Shown: positions 1-8,731 of the stretch, one piece after another | How the letters are laid out: each line of letters starts with the position of its first letter | How positions within the stretch are numbered: position 1 is the stretch's first letter | From: Lachnospiraceae bacterium | GTDB taxonomy: Bacteria; Bacillota; Clostridia; Lachnospirales; Lachnospiraceae | Direction: 5' to 3' | Length of the DNA stretch: 64,000 nucleotides | NCBI GenBank assembly: GCA_029053015.1 | Contig: JAIDHX010000015.1 | Location: 38,199 to 102,198, forward strand | Translations under genes and position numbers: made by a program | Notes under the pieces: generated by a model | Seen by the model: the letters and a program-made list of their open reading frames with translations, nothing else | Database searches by the model: none | Told to the model about the DNA's origin: nothing

Positions 1-1194
1 GTCATGCTCAGAGGCGGCGACTGATATAGGAACCGTAACGTCGGCATATTTTCGGATATTGCTGAGAATATTGTTCAGCACACGCTGCATAAATTCAACG
101 TCCATGCGGCAGGCGCCTTGATACTGCTCTGCATCCAAAGGCGCTTCCACGGCAAAGCCGAGATTCTCCAAATCAAATACCATATTGTCTAACAGTCCGG
201 TAATCAAATCAGAGACAGGAATCTTTTCCATGTGGTATTCCTCGTAGATACGCTGGGAAACAAGGAAATATTCAAAGATTTTATCTGACAAATCCTTCAT
301 CAGAAATGCCTTCTCAGAGGACTTTTCCAAAAACTCCTGCAATTGTGCTTCGTCACGATATTTATGCTGTTTCATGATTTCCAGATAACCGATGATGGAG
401 GTCAGAGGCGTTCTCAAGTCATGGGACAGGGAGGTTATCAGTTTTTGATTGGCATTCTGATTGGCCTCCGCCTGTTGCTGCTTTTCCAGAATGGAAAGCC
501 GCATCTGGTTGATACCATATGCGAGCTGATACATCTCGTCGCTGCTTTTTTCGGTTACATGGTAGGTAAGGTCTCCACTCTTTAGAATCCGCAGCTCGTG
601 GGCAAGCCGCTTGATATAATTGATTTTGCTGCGTACAATAAGAAGGAGCGGAACCAGAAACAGCAAAAACAAAATAAGCAGGTAAATGTAATAGGCAAAC
701 AGGTAAGCTTTGGTGTAGCTGTAGGATTCGACTGAGGCAAACAGGGTAATGCCGTCGGCAAAGGTGATGCCGTAAAAGTTCATATAATACAGCTCGGTGT
801 GGCTGCTGATAAGCTCCTGCGTGGTTCGATAATTGTAGTAATCCACAAGCCGGTCAAAGGATTGGTTATAGTTGGCGGATGTGCTGTAACGGACATAGGT
901 ATCGTCGGTCAAAACAAGCGACACGTCGGGATATTCATAGTTCCACTCACAGATGGCGGCGATGTCTTCGCTGGTAATCTGGTTTTCCGTTACATATTCC
1001 TGGAACTTTTCCCTGCAGGCTTCACTCTCTTTTGCTATATTGCCAAGGGTTATGTAGTAATAATCGAGCAGCGCGTATATACCGGTCTGCAAAGGGCCGG
1101 CAATGCAATATGTAATGGATAAAAGCAGGGTGACGGCAAGCGCCAGCTTTACAATCAACCTGTCTTTGATAAAATGTGTCAGCTTATACCACAC
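1..1194 (-). CDS. Two-component sensor histidine kinase (3' part lies beyond the window)
   Basis: The reading frame is open from a GTG at 1194 to the left edge (398 codons), so the C-terminus is missing. In order it shows a membrane segment near residues 15-40, an outward region of about 140 residues, a second membrane segment, a HAMP-like linker and a HisKA dimerisation domain with the H-box SHDLRTPLTSIIGY (His258 as the likely phosphorylated residue). It then enters the ATPase domain, where an N-box-like LNNILSNIRKYAD is visible just before the edge. The GTG start overlaps the regulator stop by 11 bp and has a GGGGGCG stretch upstream, which implies translational coupling. It should autophosphorylate on an envelope signal and pass phosphate to the adjacent regulator. 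The signal cannot be told from sequence. Confidence 0.93.
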   Translation of the reverse strand, partial: MWYKLTHFIKDRLIVKLALAVTLLLSITYCIAGPLQTGIYALLDYYYITLGNIAKESEACREKFQEYVTENQITSEDIAAICEWNYEYPDVSLVLTDDTYVRYSTSANYNQSFDRLVDYYNYRTTQELISSHTELYYMNFYGITFADGITLFASVESYSYTKAYLFAYYIYLLILFLLFLVPLLLIVRSKINYIKRLAHELRILKSGDLTYHVTEKSSDEMYQLAYGINQMRLSILEKQQQAEANQNANQKLITSLSHDLRTPLTSIIGYLEIMKQHKYRDEAQLQEFLEKSSEKAFLMKDLSDKIFEYFLVSQRIYEEYHMEKIPVSDLITGLLDNMVFDLENLGFAVEAPLDAEQYQGACRMDVEFMQRVLNNILSNIRKYADVTVPISVAASEHD

Positions 1195-1879
1195 GATAGC
1201 CACGCCCCCATACGTTTTGTATATATTTGGATTCTTTTAAATCCGGCTCCAGCTTGCGTCGCAGATTCCGGATATGAACGGTTACAGTGTTGTTGGAGGA
1301 GGAAAAATAGGGTTCGTTCCAGACACTCTCATAGATATTTTGTACGGAAAAAACCTTTTGTCTGTTGGATGCCAGAAGAACCAGAATCTGGTATTCTATT
1401 TCGGTCAGTTCAATTTCCTTATCGTCCTTTAATACGCGCTGCTTATCCAAATCAATCTGCAAATCATGGACATACAGCACCTTGGCGGCGGGTTTTGCCG
1501 TGCCGGTGTATTGATAACAGCGGCGAAGGAGCGCTTTTACGCGGGAGAGAAGCTCTGTGTAGGAAAACGGTTTTACCAGATAGTCGTCCCCGCCTGCGGA
1601 GAATCCCATAACCTTGTCTGTGTCGGTGGATTTTGCCGTCAGGAATAAAACAGGGGTCAGATAGTCCTGCCGTATGGTTTCACAGGCGTGTATGCCGGAC
1701 AGTCCCGGCATCATGACATCCATGATAATCAAATCGATGGAATCATTCATGAGTTCTACTGCCCTTGTGCCGTTTTCTGCTTCTACGATTTCACAGCCTT
1801 CGCTTTCCAACAAAATGCGAATGACTTCGCGGATTTCCGCATCGTCGTCCACAACCATGATTTTTGCGCTTTGTTCCAT
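1184..1879 (-). CDS. OmpR/PhoB-family response regulator
   Basis: The 231-residue protein has a receiver domain (DDD at residues 10-12, phospho-acceptor Asp54 in IMDVMMPG, and the KPF switch lysine) and a C-terminal winged-helix DNA-binding domain ending in the typical RGYRVV. The frame stays open upstream to 2038, but the ATG at 1879 is chosen because AGGAGGG lies at 1884-1890 and because the receiver domain begins right after it. The kinase gene overlaps its 3' end, so the pair is one operon read leftward. Targets are unknown. Confidence 0.95.
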   Translation of the reverse strand: MEQSAKIMVVDDDAEIREVIRILLESEGCEIVEAENGTRAVELMNDSIDLIIMDVMMPGLSGIHACETIRQDYLTPVLFLTAKSTDTDKVMGFSAGGDDYLVKPFSYTELLSRVKALLRRCYQYTGTAKPAAKVLYVHDLQIDLDKQRVLKDDKEIELTEIEYQILVLLASNRQKVFSVQNIYESVWNEPYFSSSNNTVTVHIRNLRRKLEPDLKESKYIQNVWGRGYRVV

Positions 1880-1931
1880 GTAACCCTCCTGTGTGACAGT
1901 GCCGTGCAGGCACCGGTAAAGTTGTATCCTA

Positions 1932-1960
1932 ATTGTATCATGTGTGAAAAGGATTGTCAG
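1932..1960 (-). promoter_or_regulatory. Sigma-A promoter of the two-component operon
   Basis: Read on the minus strand, CTGACA (1955-1960) and TACAAT (1932-1937) are separated by exactly 17 bp. They sit about 50 bp upstream of the regulator start. Confidence 0.6.
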
Positions 1961-2032
1961 TGTCAGTTTTATATCTTCATTATTCTTCACTTTTCCCCCT
2001 TTAAAAAAATAGACATGCGCGTGTTGGTTTCC

Positions 2033-2062
2033 TTGCACAAGAGTTCCGGTATCTGTTATAAT
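2033..2062 (+). promoter_or_regulatory. Sigma-A promoter of the CapA-like gene
   Basis: TTGCAC (2033-2038) and TATAAT (2057-2062) are spaced by 18 bp, 40 bp upstream of the start codon. It lies back to back with the promoter of the two-component operon. Confidence 0.55.
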
Positions 2063-2101
2063 AGAGAAAAATCTAAGGTTTCATCGGACACGGAGGCAGA
2101 A

Positions 2102-3340
2102 ATGAAAAAAAGCGCGAGGGCGGCGGGATTTTCGGCATTGCTGTTTGCGGCGTGTATCTGCGGCGGCTGTGGGAAGGATGCTTCAGCGGTGGTGACAACG
2201 GAAAACACACTTCTGATGGCGGAAACAGAGGATGAAAGGGAAAGCTGGACTGAGACTGGCGGAGACGAAAGGACGGACGATAGCGCTGCGGATGTAGGGG
2301 AAGGCAGCGGAGATGTAAATGATGCGGAAACCGCCGGCGTGGCTTTGGCGGAAACCGGCGATACGGAAAACGAGACGAAAGAAACTGACAATATTGTCAC
2401 AATAACGATTTCCGCAGCGGGAGACGTCACTCTTGGCAATTATCTGGGGCAGGATTATACGCGTTCTTTTGTGCAGACCTATGAGGAACAGGGAAATGCG
2501 TACTTTTTTCAGAATGTGCTGGAATATTTTCTGGACGATGATATGACGATTGTAAATTTTGAAGGCGTGCTCACGGAGTCCGAGGAAATTCAGGAAAAAG
2601 ACTTTAATATGAAGGGCGAGCCGGAGTATGTCTACATTCTCACCGAGGGTAGTGTGGAGGCGGTCAGCTTTGGCAATAACCACAGGCTGGATTATCTTAC
2701 GCAGGGAAGTCGGGATACGGTGGACATGTTTGAGGAGGCGGATATTGCTTACGCCTACGACAATATAACCGGCATTTATGAGACGAAGGGCATACGCATC
2801 GGCTTTGTGTCGGTAAACGAGGCAAGTCAGGGTGTGGCGGTGGAAAAATATTTAAAAGAAGGCATTGCGAAGCTTCGTGATGAAGAAGAGGCGGATTTGG
2901 TGATTGCCTGCTGCCACTGGGGAATTGAGGGAGACAACTATCCTGAAGATTACCAAAAGGAACTTGGACACAAATGCATTGACTGGGGCGCTGACCTTGT
3001 GCTGGGCGCGCATCCGCATGTGCTTCAGGGTATAGAGGTGTACGAGGGCAAATTTATCGTGTACAGCCTGGGCAATTTCTGCTTTGGTGCCAACCGCAAT
3101 CCGTCGGATAAGGACACCATGATTTTCCGCCAGACCTTTACCTTTGTGGATGGCGTAAAAAAGGAGGACAGGGAGGTAAGGGTCATTCCCTGTTCCATCA
3201 GCTCAGTTCCGGAACGGAATGATTTCTGTCCGACGCCGGCGCAGGACGAGGAATACACGCGGATTCTGGGGCGGATTAATCAGTACAGCGAGCCGTTTGA
3301 CGTTATTTTCGACGAAAAAGGGTGGTATCGGAAAGATTGA
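2102..3340 (+). CDS. CapA-family (PGA_cap) metallophosphatase-like lipoprotein
   Basis: The 412-residue protein starts with a lysine-rich signal sequence and a cysteine cluster (CICGGCG) that fits a lipoprotein site. An acidic, low-complexity linker of about 80 residues follows, then a CapA/PgsA-type calcineurin-like domain. Visible landmarks are AAGDVTLGN, VNFEGVLT, GNNHRLDY, CCHWGIEGD and LGAHPHVLQG, the metal-site motifs of the family. Members are linked to poly-gamma-glutamate or related surface polymers, but no cap synthase genes are nearby, so the substrate is unknown. The frame is open far upstream; ATG 2102 is preferred because GGAGG lies just before it and the signal peptide begins there. 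Confidence 0.85.
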   Translation: MKKSARAAGFSALLFAACICGGCGKDASAVVTTENTLLMAETEDERESWTETGGDERTDDSAADVGEGSGDVNDAETAGVALAETGDTENETKETDNIVTITISAAGDVTLGNYLGQDYTRSFVQTYEEQGNAYFFQNVLEYFLDDDMTIVNFEGVLTESEEIQEKDFNMKGEPEYVYILTEGSVEAVSFGNNHRLDYLTQGSRDTVDMFEEADIAYAYDNITGIYETKGIRIGFVSVNEASQGVAVEKYLKEGIAKLRDEEEADLVIACCHWGIEGDNYPEDYQKELGHKCIDWGADLVLGAHPHVLQGIEVYEGKFIVYSLGNFCFGANRNPSDKDTMIFRQTFTFVDGVKKEDREVRVIPCSISSVPERNDFCPTPAQDEEYTRILGRINQYSEPFDVIFDEKGWYRKD

Positions 3341-3364
3341 TATGAAGTAAAGAAGGAGAGAAAC

Positions 3365-4501
3365 ATGGAAAAGAGAAGAATGGACAAACTGGGAATTGAA
3401 ACATCACTGCTGGGATTTGGCTGTATGCGGTTTCCGACGACGGCCGACGGGAAGATTGATGAGGAAAAAGCGCAGGCAATGCTGGATAAGGCGATTGCGG
3501 CGGGCGTCAATTACATAGATACGGCGTATCCGTATCACAATAAGGAGAGCGAGCCTTTTGTGGGAAGGGCGCTTAAAAAATATGACAGGAGTTCCTTTTA
3601 TCTGGCGACCAAGCTGCCGGCGTGGCTGGTGAAAAGTCTGGACGATGCAAAAAGGTATTTTGAGGAGCAGCTTCAGAGGCTGCAGACAGATTATATTGAT
3701 TTCTACCTGCTGCATGCGATGGGCGGCAGCAGCTACCGCAAAATGGTGGAGATGGGTGTGGTGGAGTACTGCGAAAAGCTGAAGGCGGAAGGACGTATCA
3801 AGTATTTTGGTTTCTCTTTCCATGATTCTTACGAGGCATTTGCGGAGATTCTTGGTGACAGGGACTGGGATTTCTGCCAGATCCAGTTAAACTATATGGA
3901 TGCGGAGGAGCAGGCGGGTATGCGCGGTTACCGGCTTGCGGAGGAAAAAGGCGTTCCCCTCGTTATCATGGAGCCTGTAAAGGGCGGTTCGCTTTCGGTG
4001 TTTGCAGATGATATTACCGCAAAGCTGCGGGCGCTTGACCATGAGGCAAGTACAGCTTCCTTTGCCCTGCGGTGGGTGGGAAGCCTGCCGAATGTCAAGG
4101 TCGTTTTAAGCGGCATGTCAGCCATGGAGCAGGTGGAGGATAACCTGAAGACCTTTTCGGATTTCAAGCCGCTTTCCGAGCAGGAAGCGTCCACGATAGA
4201 AGAGATTGTGGCAATGATAAGAGGCAGGGTACAGAATGGATGTACGGGCTGCCGCTACTGTATGCCCTGTCCCGCGGGCGTCAAGATTCCGGAGTGCTTT
4301 GCCGCATGGAATACCTACCATATGTACCAGAATTATAATGTGGTGCGTTGGAACTGGGAGCAGGGAATCGGAGAGGCGGCACAGGCGAAGAACTGTATCA
4401 AGTGCGGCAAGTGTGAATCGCTCTGCCCGCAGAAGCTTTCCATCAGGGAAGACCTTGCGAGGGTGCAGAGTGATTTGGAACGGAAGGAAATGATTTTATA
4501 G
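3365..4501 (+). CDS. Aldo/keto reductase fused to a 4Fe-4S ferredoxin domain
   Basis: Residues 1-280 form an aldo/keto reductase barrel (GFGCMRFPT, DTAYPYHNKESE with the catalytic Asp/Tyr, IDFYLLHAMG, and a lysine in ATKLPAW). The last 90 residues hold two clusters of four cysteines, CTGCRYCMPCP and CIKCGKCESLCP, typical of two [4Fe-4S] clusters. Such fused proteins are common in anaerobes and are thought to link NAD(P)H or ferredoxin to carbonyl reduction; the substrate is not known. GGAGAG lies ahead of the ATG. The next gene starts 1 base after the stop, so the AraC regulator is probably co-transcribed. Confidence 0.92.
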   Translation: MEKRRMDKLGIETSLLGFGCMRFPTTADGKIDEEKAQAMLDKAIAAGVNYIDTAYPYHNKESEPFVGRALKKYDRSSFYLATKLPAWLVKSLDDAKRYFEEQLQRLQTDYIDFYLLHAMGGSSYRKMVEMGVVEYCEKLKAEGRIKYFGFSFHDSYEAFAEILGDRDWDFCQIQLNYMDAEEQAGMRGYRLAEEKGVPLVIMEPVKGGSLSVFADDITAKLRALDHEASTASFALRWVGSLPNVKVVLSGMSAMEQVEDNLKTFSDFKPLSEQEASTIEEIVAMIRGRVQNGCTGCRYCMPCPAGVKIPECFAAWNTYHMYQNYNVVRWNWEQGIGEAAQAKNCIKCGKCESLCPQKLSIREDLARVQSDLERKEMIL

Positions 4502-4502
4502 A

Positions 4503-5396
4503 ATGGAAAAAGCATATAAATTAGACTTTGCCAATGAAAAGAAGGGCAGTCTGTTTGTAAACTGCTGCGGATGTTCAAAGACGGCGCCACTGCACAGCTT
4601 TGGCCCGGCAGTCAAGCCCCATTATCTGATTCACTACATATTGAGCGGGAAGGGGATTTTTCGTTTTGGAGGCAGGGAATATTGTCTTGAGGCGGGCTAC
4701 GGCTTTCTGATATGTCCGGAAGAACTGGCATTTTATCAGGCAGATGAAAAAGACCCATGGACCTATGTGTGGGTGGGCTTTGACGGAAGCGAGGCGGAGT
4801 ATTACCTGCAAAATATGGGACTTTCCGTCAATCATCCGATTTTTAAGAGCGATCACTCGGAAGAATTGTACGGAGCGGTACGGGATATGATGGAGCACAA
4901 TACCTTTGGTATGGCAAATGATTTGCGGCGGAACGGGCAGCTGGCGGTTTTTTTGTCCTTGATTGCTTCTGATGCCGATGTGATTGATAAAAACGAATCC
5001 GATGGTGGAAACAGGTATGTCCGCAAGGCGGTTTCGTTCATTCAGAGCAATTACTGTAATGCAATTAAGGTGACGGATATTGCCAGATATGTCTGCATTG
5101 ACAGGAGTTATCTCTACATTCTTTTTCAAAACCATTTGGGAACCTCGCCACAGCAGTTTCTGACAGCCTTTCGGATAGCAAAGGCGGGAGAACTGTTGGA
5201 GTCCACCTCCTATTCTGTGGAAAGCATTGCATTTTCCTGCGGATATGCGAATGTACTGAATTTTACCAAAGCGTTTCACAACATGAAAGGTGTTTCTCCT
5301 TCTGTTTTTCGCAGGCAGGCAAGAGAAGAAGGCAGGCAGGGCAAGGAAAGGCTTAAGGAAATTGAAGGCCTGTTGGCTCTGGGCGCAAGAGAATAA
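4503..5396 (+). CDS. AraC-family transcriptional regulator
   Basis: The 297-residue protein has an N-terminal cupin-like sugar-sensing domain (about residues 25-110, ending PWTYVWVGFDG) and a C-terminal double helix-turn-helix (about residues 185-285; YLYILFQNHLGTSPQQFL and SIAFSCGYANVLNFTKAF). The architecture is typical of carbohydrate regulators of Firmicutes. It begins 1 base after the reductase stop and lies just ahead of galK-galT, so galactose or a galactoside is a plausible ligand; that link is inference from position. Confidence 0.92.
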   Translation: MEKAYKLDFANEKKGSLFVNCCGCSKTAPLHSFGPAVKPHYLIHYILSGKGIFRFGGREYCLEAGYGFLICPEELAFYQADEKDPWTYVWVGFDGSEAEYYLQNMGLSVNHPIFKSDHSEELYGAVRDMMEHNTFGMANDLRRNGQLAVFLSLIASDADVIDKNESDGGNRYVRKAVSFIQSNYCNAIKVTDIARYVCIDRSYLYILFQNHLGTSPQQFLTAFRIAKAGELLESTSYSVESIAFSCGYANVLNFTKAFHNMKGVSPSVFRRQAREEGRQGKERLKEIEGLLALGARE

Positions 5397-5521
5397 ATCT
5401 ATATATTAAACATTTTGACAGGTTAAAAAAACAAATTGATATGGTAATTGGTTTGTCTTTTTATATAATAAAATTAGAGAAAAAGTCCGCGGAAACCGTA
5501 TAAGGGGCGGACGGGAAGGGT

Positions 5522-6697
5522 ATGGCAAAAAATATGAAAGAAAAAATGCTGAAAACATTTGCAGAGGTGTTTGGGGATGCAGAGGGAGTCAGACTGTATT
5601 TTGCGCCGGGGCGTGTCAATCTGATAGGAGAACACACCGATTATAATGGCGGGCATGTGTTTCCCTGTGCGCTGACTATCGGCACTTACGGAGCGGTGCG
5701 GAAGAGGAACGACAATAAGCTTCGTTTTTATTCCATGAACTTTGATAAGCTGGGCGTGATAGAGTCTTCCTTGGAGGATTTGAAGCCCTGTAAAGAAGCG
5801 GGCTGGACAAACTATCCCAAGGGCGTTATATGGGCGTTCGGGGAAAAGGAAATGAAAGTGCCCTGTGGCATGGATTTTATGCTGAACGGCAACATCCCGA
5901 ATGGATCAGGACTTTCTTCCTCTGCCTCGGTGGAGGTGCTGACAGGTTTCGTTTTGCGGGATTTGTTTGGATTTGAGGTGAGCAATCAGGAACTTGCGCT
6001 AATCGGGCAGTTTTCGGAAAATCAGTTTAACGGTGTCAACTGTGGCATCATGGACCAGTTCGCAATTGCCATGGGCAAAGAGGAGCATGCCATTTTTCTG
6101 GATACGGCGGATTTGTCTTATGAGTATGCGCCGGTCAGGCTTACGGGTGCGAAAATTGTGATTGCCTGCTCCAACAAAAAGCGCGGGCTGGGAGACTCCA
6201 AATACAACGAGCGCAGAAGCGAATGTGAGGAAGCGCTGCGCGAACTGCAAAAGGTGATGGACATCAAAGCACTGGGCGATTTGGACGAGGAAACCTTTGA
6301 GGCAAACTGCAATGCCATTGCCGACGAAGTGCGTGTAAGGCGCGCCAGACATGCCGTGTATGAGAACCGTCGTACCATAAAAGCGGTTGAGGCGCTGAAA
6401 CGGAATGATATCGAGCTTTTCGGAAAGCTGATGAACCAGTCTCATGTATCCCTGCGGGACGATTATGAGGTAACGGGTATCGAACTGGATACGCTGGTAG
6501 AAGAGGCGTGGAAGGTGGACGGCGTTATCGGCTCCCGTATGACGGGCGCGGGCTTTGGCGGCTGTACCGTCAGCATGGTAAAAGATGAGGCGATTGACAA
6601 TTTTATTGAGCAGGTAGGAAAAGCATATAAAGAAAAAATCGGGTACGAGGCGGACTTCTATGTGGTGGAAATCGGCGACGGACCGGTGGTATTGTAA
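5522..6697 (+). CDS. galK: Galactokinase
   Basis: The 391-residue GHMP kinase phosphorylates galactose to galactose-1-phosphate with ATP (Leloir pathway). It shows the galactokinase signature PGRVNLIGEHTDYNGG near residue 30, the ATP loop NGSGLSSSASVEV, CGIMDQFAIAMG and the C-terminal GAGFGGCTV. Length is normal for the family. galT follows after 22 bp, so the two form an operon. The 125 bp upstream is AT-rich, with a TTGACA at 5415-5420 and a TATAAT at 5464-5469 that do not pair at standard spacing, so I do not call a promoter. Confidence 0.97.
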   Translation: MAKNMKEKMLKTFAEVFGDAEGVRLYFAPGRVNLIGEHTDYNGGHVFPCALTIGTYGAVRKRNDNKLRFYSMNFDKLGVIESSLEDLKPCKEAGWTNYPKGVIWAFGEKEMKVPCGMDFMLNGNIPNGSGLSSSASVEVLTGFVLRDLFGFEVSNQELALIGQFSENQFNGVNCGIMDQFAIAMGKEEHAIFLDTADLSYEYAPVRLTGAKIVIACSNKKRGLGDSKYNERRSECEEALRELQKVMDIKALGDLDEETFEANCNAIADEVRVRRARHAVYENRRTIKAVEALKRNDIELFGKLMNQSHVSLRDDYEVTGIELDTLVEEAWKVDGVIGSRMTGAGFGGCTVSMVKDEAIDNFIEQVGKAYKEKIGYEADFYVVEIGDGPVVL

Positions 6698-6719
6698 TTG
6701 AGGAAAGGAAGGAAATCAT

Positions 6720-8273
6720 ATGATACAGACATATATTGAAAGATTGACAGAGTATGGATTAAGAACGGGTCTGATAGAGCCGGCAGATAAAATTTATACG
6801 GTGAACCGGCTGCTGGAGCTTTTTGGATTGGATGCGCCGGAAGATGACATGAGTGTCGAAAATGGCAGCGGGCAGGCGGTCGAAAGCGGCTGCGCTGAGG
6901 AACAGAAGCAGGATATAGGAGCGGAGCTGGAGCAGATTCTTGCCGGTATGCTGGATTATGCCTGCGAGAAAGGGCTGGTTCCTGAAAACAGCGTCGCTTA
7001 CAGGGATTTATTTGACACAAAGATAATGGGGCTTTTGGTGCCGCGCCCCAGCGAGGTGATTGAGAAGTTTCAGAGTCTTTATGAAAAGGGACCGGAGGCA
7101 GCAACGGACTATTACTATAAGCTCAGTTGTGACTCAGATTATATCCGGCGTTACCGGATTGCCCGCGATGAAAAGTGGGTGACTGCAACGGAGTACGGCG
7201 ATTTGGATGTTACCATCAACCTCTCCAAGCCGGAAAAGGATCCAAAGGCAATTGCGGCAGCAAAGAACGCAAAGCAGTCCGGCTATCCCAAGTGTCTGCT
7301 CTGCCGGGAAAACGAAGGCTATGCAGGCAGGCTCAATCATCCGGCGAGACAGAATCACAGAATTATACCGGTGACAATCAATGACAGCAGGTGGGGCTTC
7401 CAGTATTCGCCCTATGTATATTACAACGAGCACTGCATTGTGTTTAACAGCGAGCACATTCCCATGAAAATTGAACATGCGACTTTCTGCAAGCTGTTTG
7501 ATTTTGTAAAGCAGTTTCCTCACTATTTTGTCGGCTCCAATGCGGACTTGCCCATTGTGGGAGGCTCTATTTTAAGCCACGACCATTTTCAGGGCGGACA
7601 CTATGAATTTGCCATGGCGAAAGCGCCTGTGGAGGAAACTTTCTCCGTGAACGGCTTTGAGGACGTAGAGGCGGGAATTGTCAAATGGCCCATGTCTGTC
7701 ATTCGTCTCAGCGGAACGGATACGGACAGAATTATCGCACTGGCGGACAGGATACTGGATACCTGGCGCGGCTACACCGACGAGGCTTCCTTTATTTTTG
7801 CCGAGACCGACGGGGAGCCGCACAATACCATTACGCCCATTGCAAGGAAGCGGGGCGATAAGTACGAGCTGGATTTGGTTCTGCGCAACAATATTACCAC
7901 CGAGGAGCATCCCCTTGGCGTTTACCATCCCCATGCCAAACTGCACCACATCAAGAAGGAAAATATCGGACTGATTGAGGTGATGGGGCTTGCGGTGCTT
8001 CCTGCCCGTCTGAAAACGGAGATGGCAGAGCTGAAGCAGGCGATTTTATCCGGCAGCGACTTGCGGGCAGACGAAGCGCTCTCCAAGCATGCCGACTGGG
8101 TAGAGCAGTTCCTTCCGAAGTATGAAAAAGTAGATGCGTCCAATATCGATGGCATTATCGAGGACGAAATCGGACAGGTATTTCTGCACGTCCTTGAGGA
8201 CGCCGGCGTTTACAAGCGCACGCCGGAAGGACGGGAAGGATTTATGCGGTTTATTGCGGCGGTGAGCCGGTAA
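6720..8273 (+). CDS. galT: UDP-glucose--hexose-1-phosphate uridylyltransferase, class II GalT
   Basis: The 517-residue protein is the Firmicute-type (class II) GalT that exchanges UMP between UDP-glucose and galactose-1-phosphate. Visible motifs are NGxxP-free class II landmarks such as FQYSPYVYYNEHCIV, the nucleophile-region ILSHDHFQGG and EHPLGVYHPHAKLHHIKKEN. It follows galK by 22 bp with a GGAAAGGAAGG ribosome binding site. An acidic insert (about residues 42-62) near the N-terminus looks like a linker of low conservation. galE and a mutarotase are not in this window, so the pathway is completed elsewhere. Confidence 0.96.
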   Translation: MIQTYIERLTEYGLRTGLIEPADKIYTVNRLLELFGLDAPEDDMSVENGSGQAVESGCAEEQKQDIGAELEQILAGMLDYACEKGLVPENSVAYRDLFDTKIMGLLVPRPSEVIEKFQSLYEKGPEAATDYYYKLSCDSDYIRRYRIARDEKWVTATEYGDLDVTINLSKPEKDPKAIAAAKNAKQSGYPKCLLCRENEGYAGRLNHPARQNHRIIPVTINDSRWGFQYSPYVYYNEHCIVFNSEHIPMKIEHATFCKLFDFVKQFPHYFVGSNADLPIVGGSILSHDHFQGGHYEFAMAKAPVEETFSVNGFEDVEAGIVKWPMSVIRLSGTDTDRIIALADRILDTWRGYTDEASFIFAETDGEPHNTITPIARKRGDKYELDLVLRNNITTEEHPLGVYHPHAKLHHIKKENIGLIEVMGLAVLPARLKTEMAELKQAILSGSDLRADEALSKHADWVEQFLPKYEKVDASNIDGIIEDEIGQVFLHVLEDAGVYKRTPEGREGFMRFIAAVSR

Positions 8274-8297
8274 ATCATCATTCTTTCCATTTTTATG

Positions 8298-8348
8298 TTG
8301 ACATATCATTCTACAAGTTGTAATATGATAACATACTACAGATTGTAG
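8298..8348 (+). promoter_or_regulatory. Promoter with two BlaI/MecI-type operator dyads
   Basis: TTGACA (8298-8303) and TAATAT (8321-8326) are 17 bp apart. A perfect dyad TACAAGTTGTA (8312-8322) covers the start of the -10, and a second perfect dyad CTACAGATTGTAG (8336-8348) lies about at the transcription start. Both carry the TACA/TGTA half sites of BlaI/MecI operators. The arrangement predicts that the BlaI-like repressor encoded next shuts off its own operon. Confidence 0.85.
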
Positions 8349-8367
8349 AACAGGAGAATATGGCAGC

Positions 8368-8727
8368 ATGAGTGAATTGAGGATGGGAACTGCGGAAGCA
8401 AAATTTGCAGACATGATCTGGGATAACGAACCGGTTTCATCGGGCGATCTGGCGAAACTGGCAAATAAGGAATTTGAGTGGAAAAAGACGACCTCGTTTA
8501 CCGTATTAAAAAGACTGTGTGAACGAGGTCTTTTTCAAAATCAGAACGGGATTGTGACATCTCTGATAGCCAAAGAGGAGTTTTATGCACGTCACAGTGC
8601 GTCGTATGTGGAGGAAACATTCGGAGGCTCTTTGCCTGCCTTTTTAACTGCATTTGGATCAAGAAAGAAACTGACGGATAAGGAAATTGATGAAATTCGG
8701 CAAATTATTGATTCTATGAGGGGGTAG
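8368..8727 (+). CDS. BlaI/MecI/CopY-family repressor
   Basis: The 119-residue winged-helix protein has the typical BlaI layout: AEAKFADMIWDNEPVSSGDLA (wing-helix start, read from residue 9), the recognition helix KTTSFTVLKRLCERG and a C-terminal dimerisation helix pair (KLTDKEIDEIRQIID). CAGGAG lies 11 bases upstream of the ATG; a three-codon mini-ORF (8360) ends across this start. It sits 4 bp before a membrane M56 peptidase, exactly as blaI-blaR1 or mecI-mecR1. It should bind the two dyads at 8312-8348 and be inactivated by cleavage when the peptidase is activated. No beta-lactamase gene is nearby, so the controlled trait is not beta-lactam resistance in any obvious way. Confidence 0.92.
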   Translation: MSELRMGTAEAKFADMIWDNEPVSSGDLAKLANKEFEWKKTTSFTVLKRLCERGLFQNQNGIVTSLIAKEEFYARHSASYVEETFGGSLPAFLTAFGSRKKLTDKEIDEIRQIIDSMRG

Positions 8728-8731
8728 GCAT

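Noticed and set aside
1688..2101. Long in-frame extension of the CapA-like protein upstream of 2102
   Set aside because: It would overlap the oppositely oriented regulator gene and its promoter; the signal peptide and GGAGG site fix the start at 2102.
3404..3823. Minus-strand reading frames inside plus-strand genes (here and elsewhere)
   Set aside because: They are antisense shadows of well-supported genes, with biased composition and no ribosome sites or family motifs.
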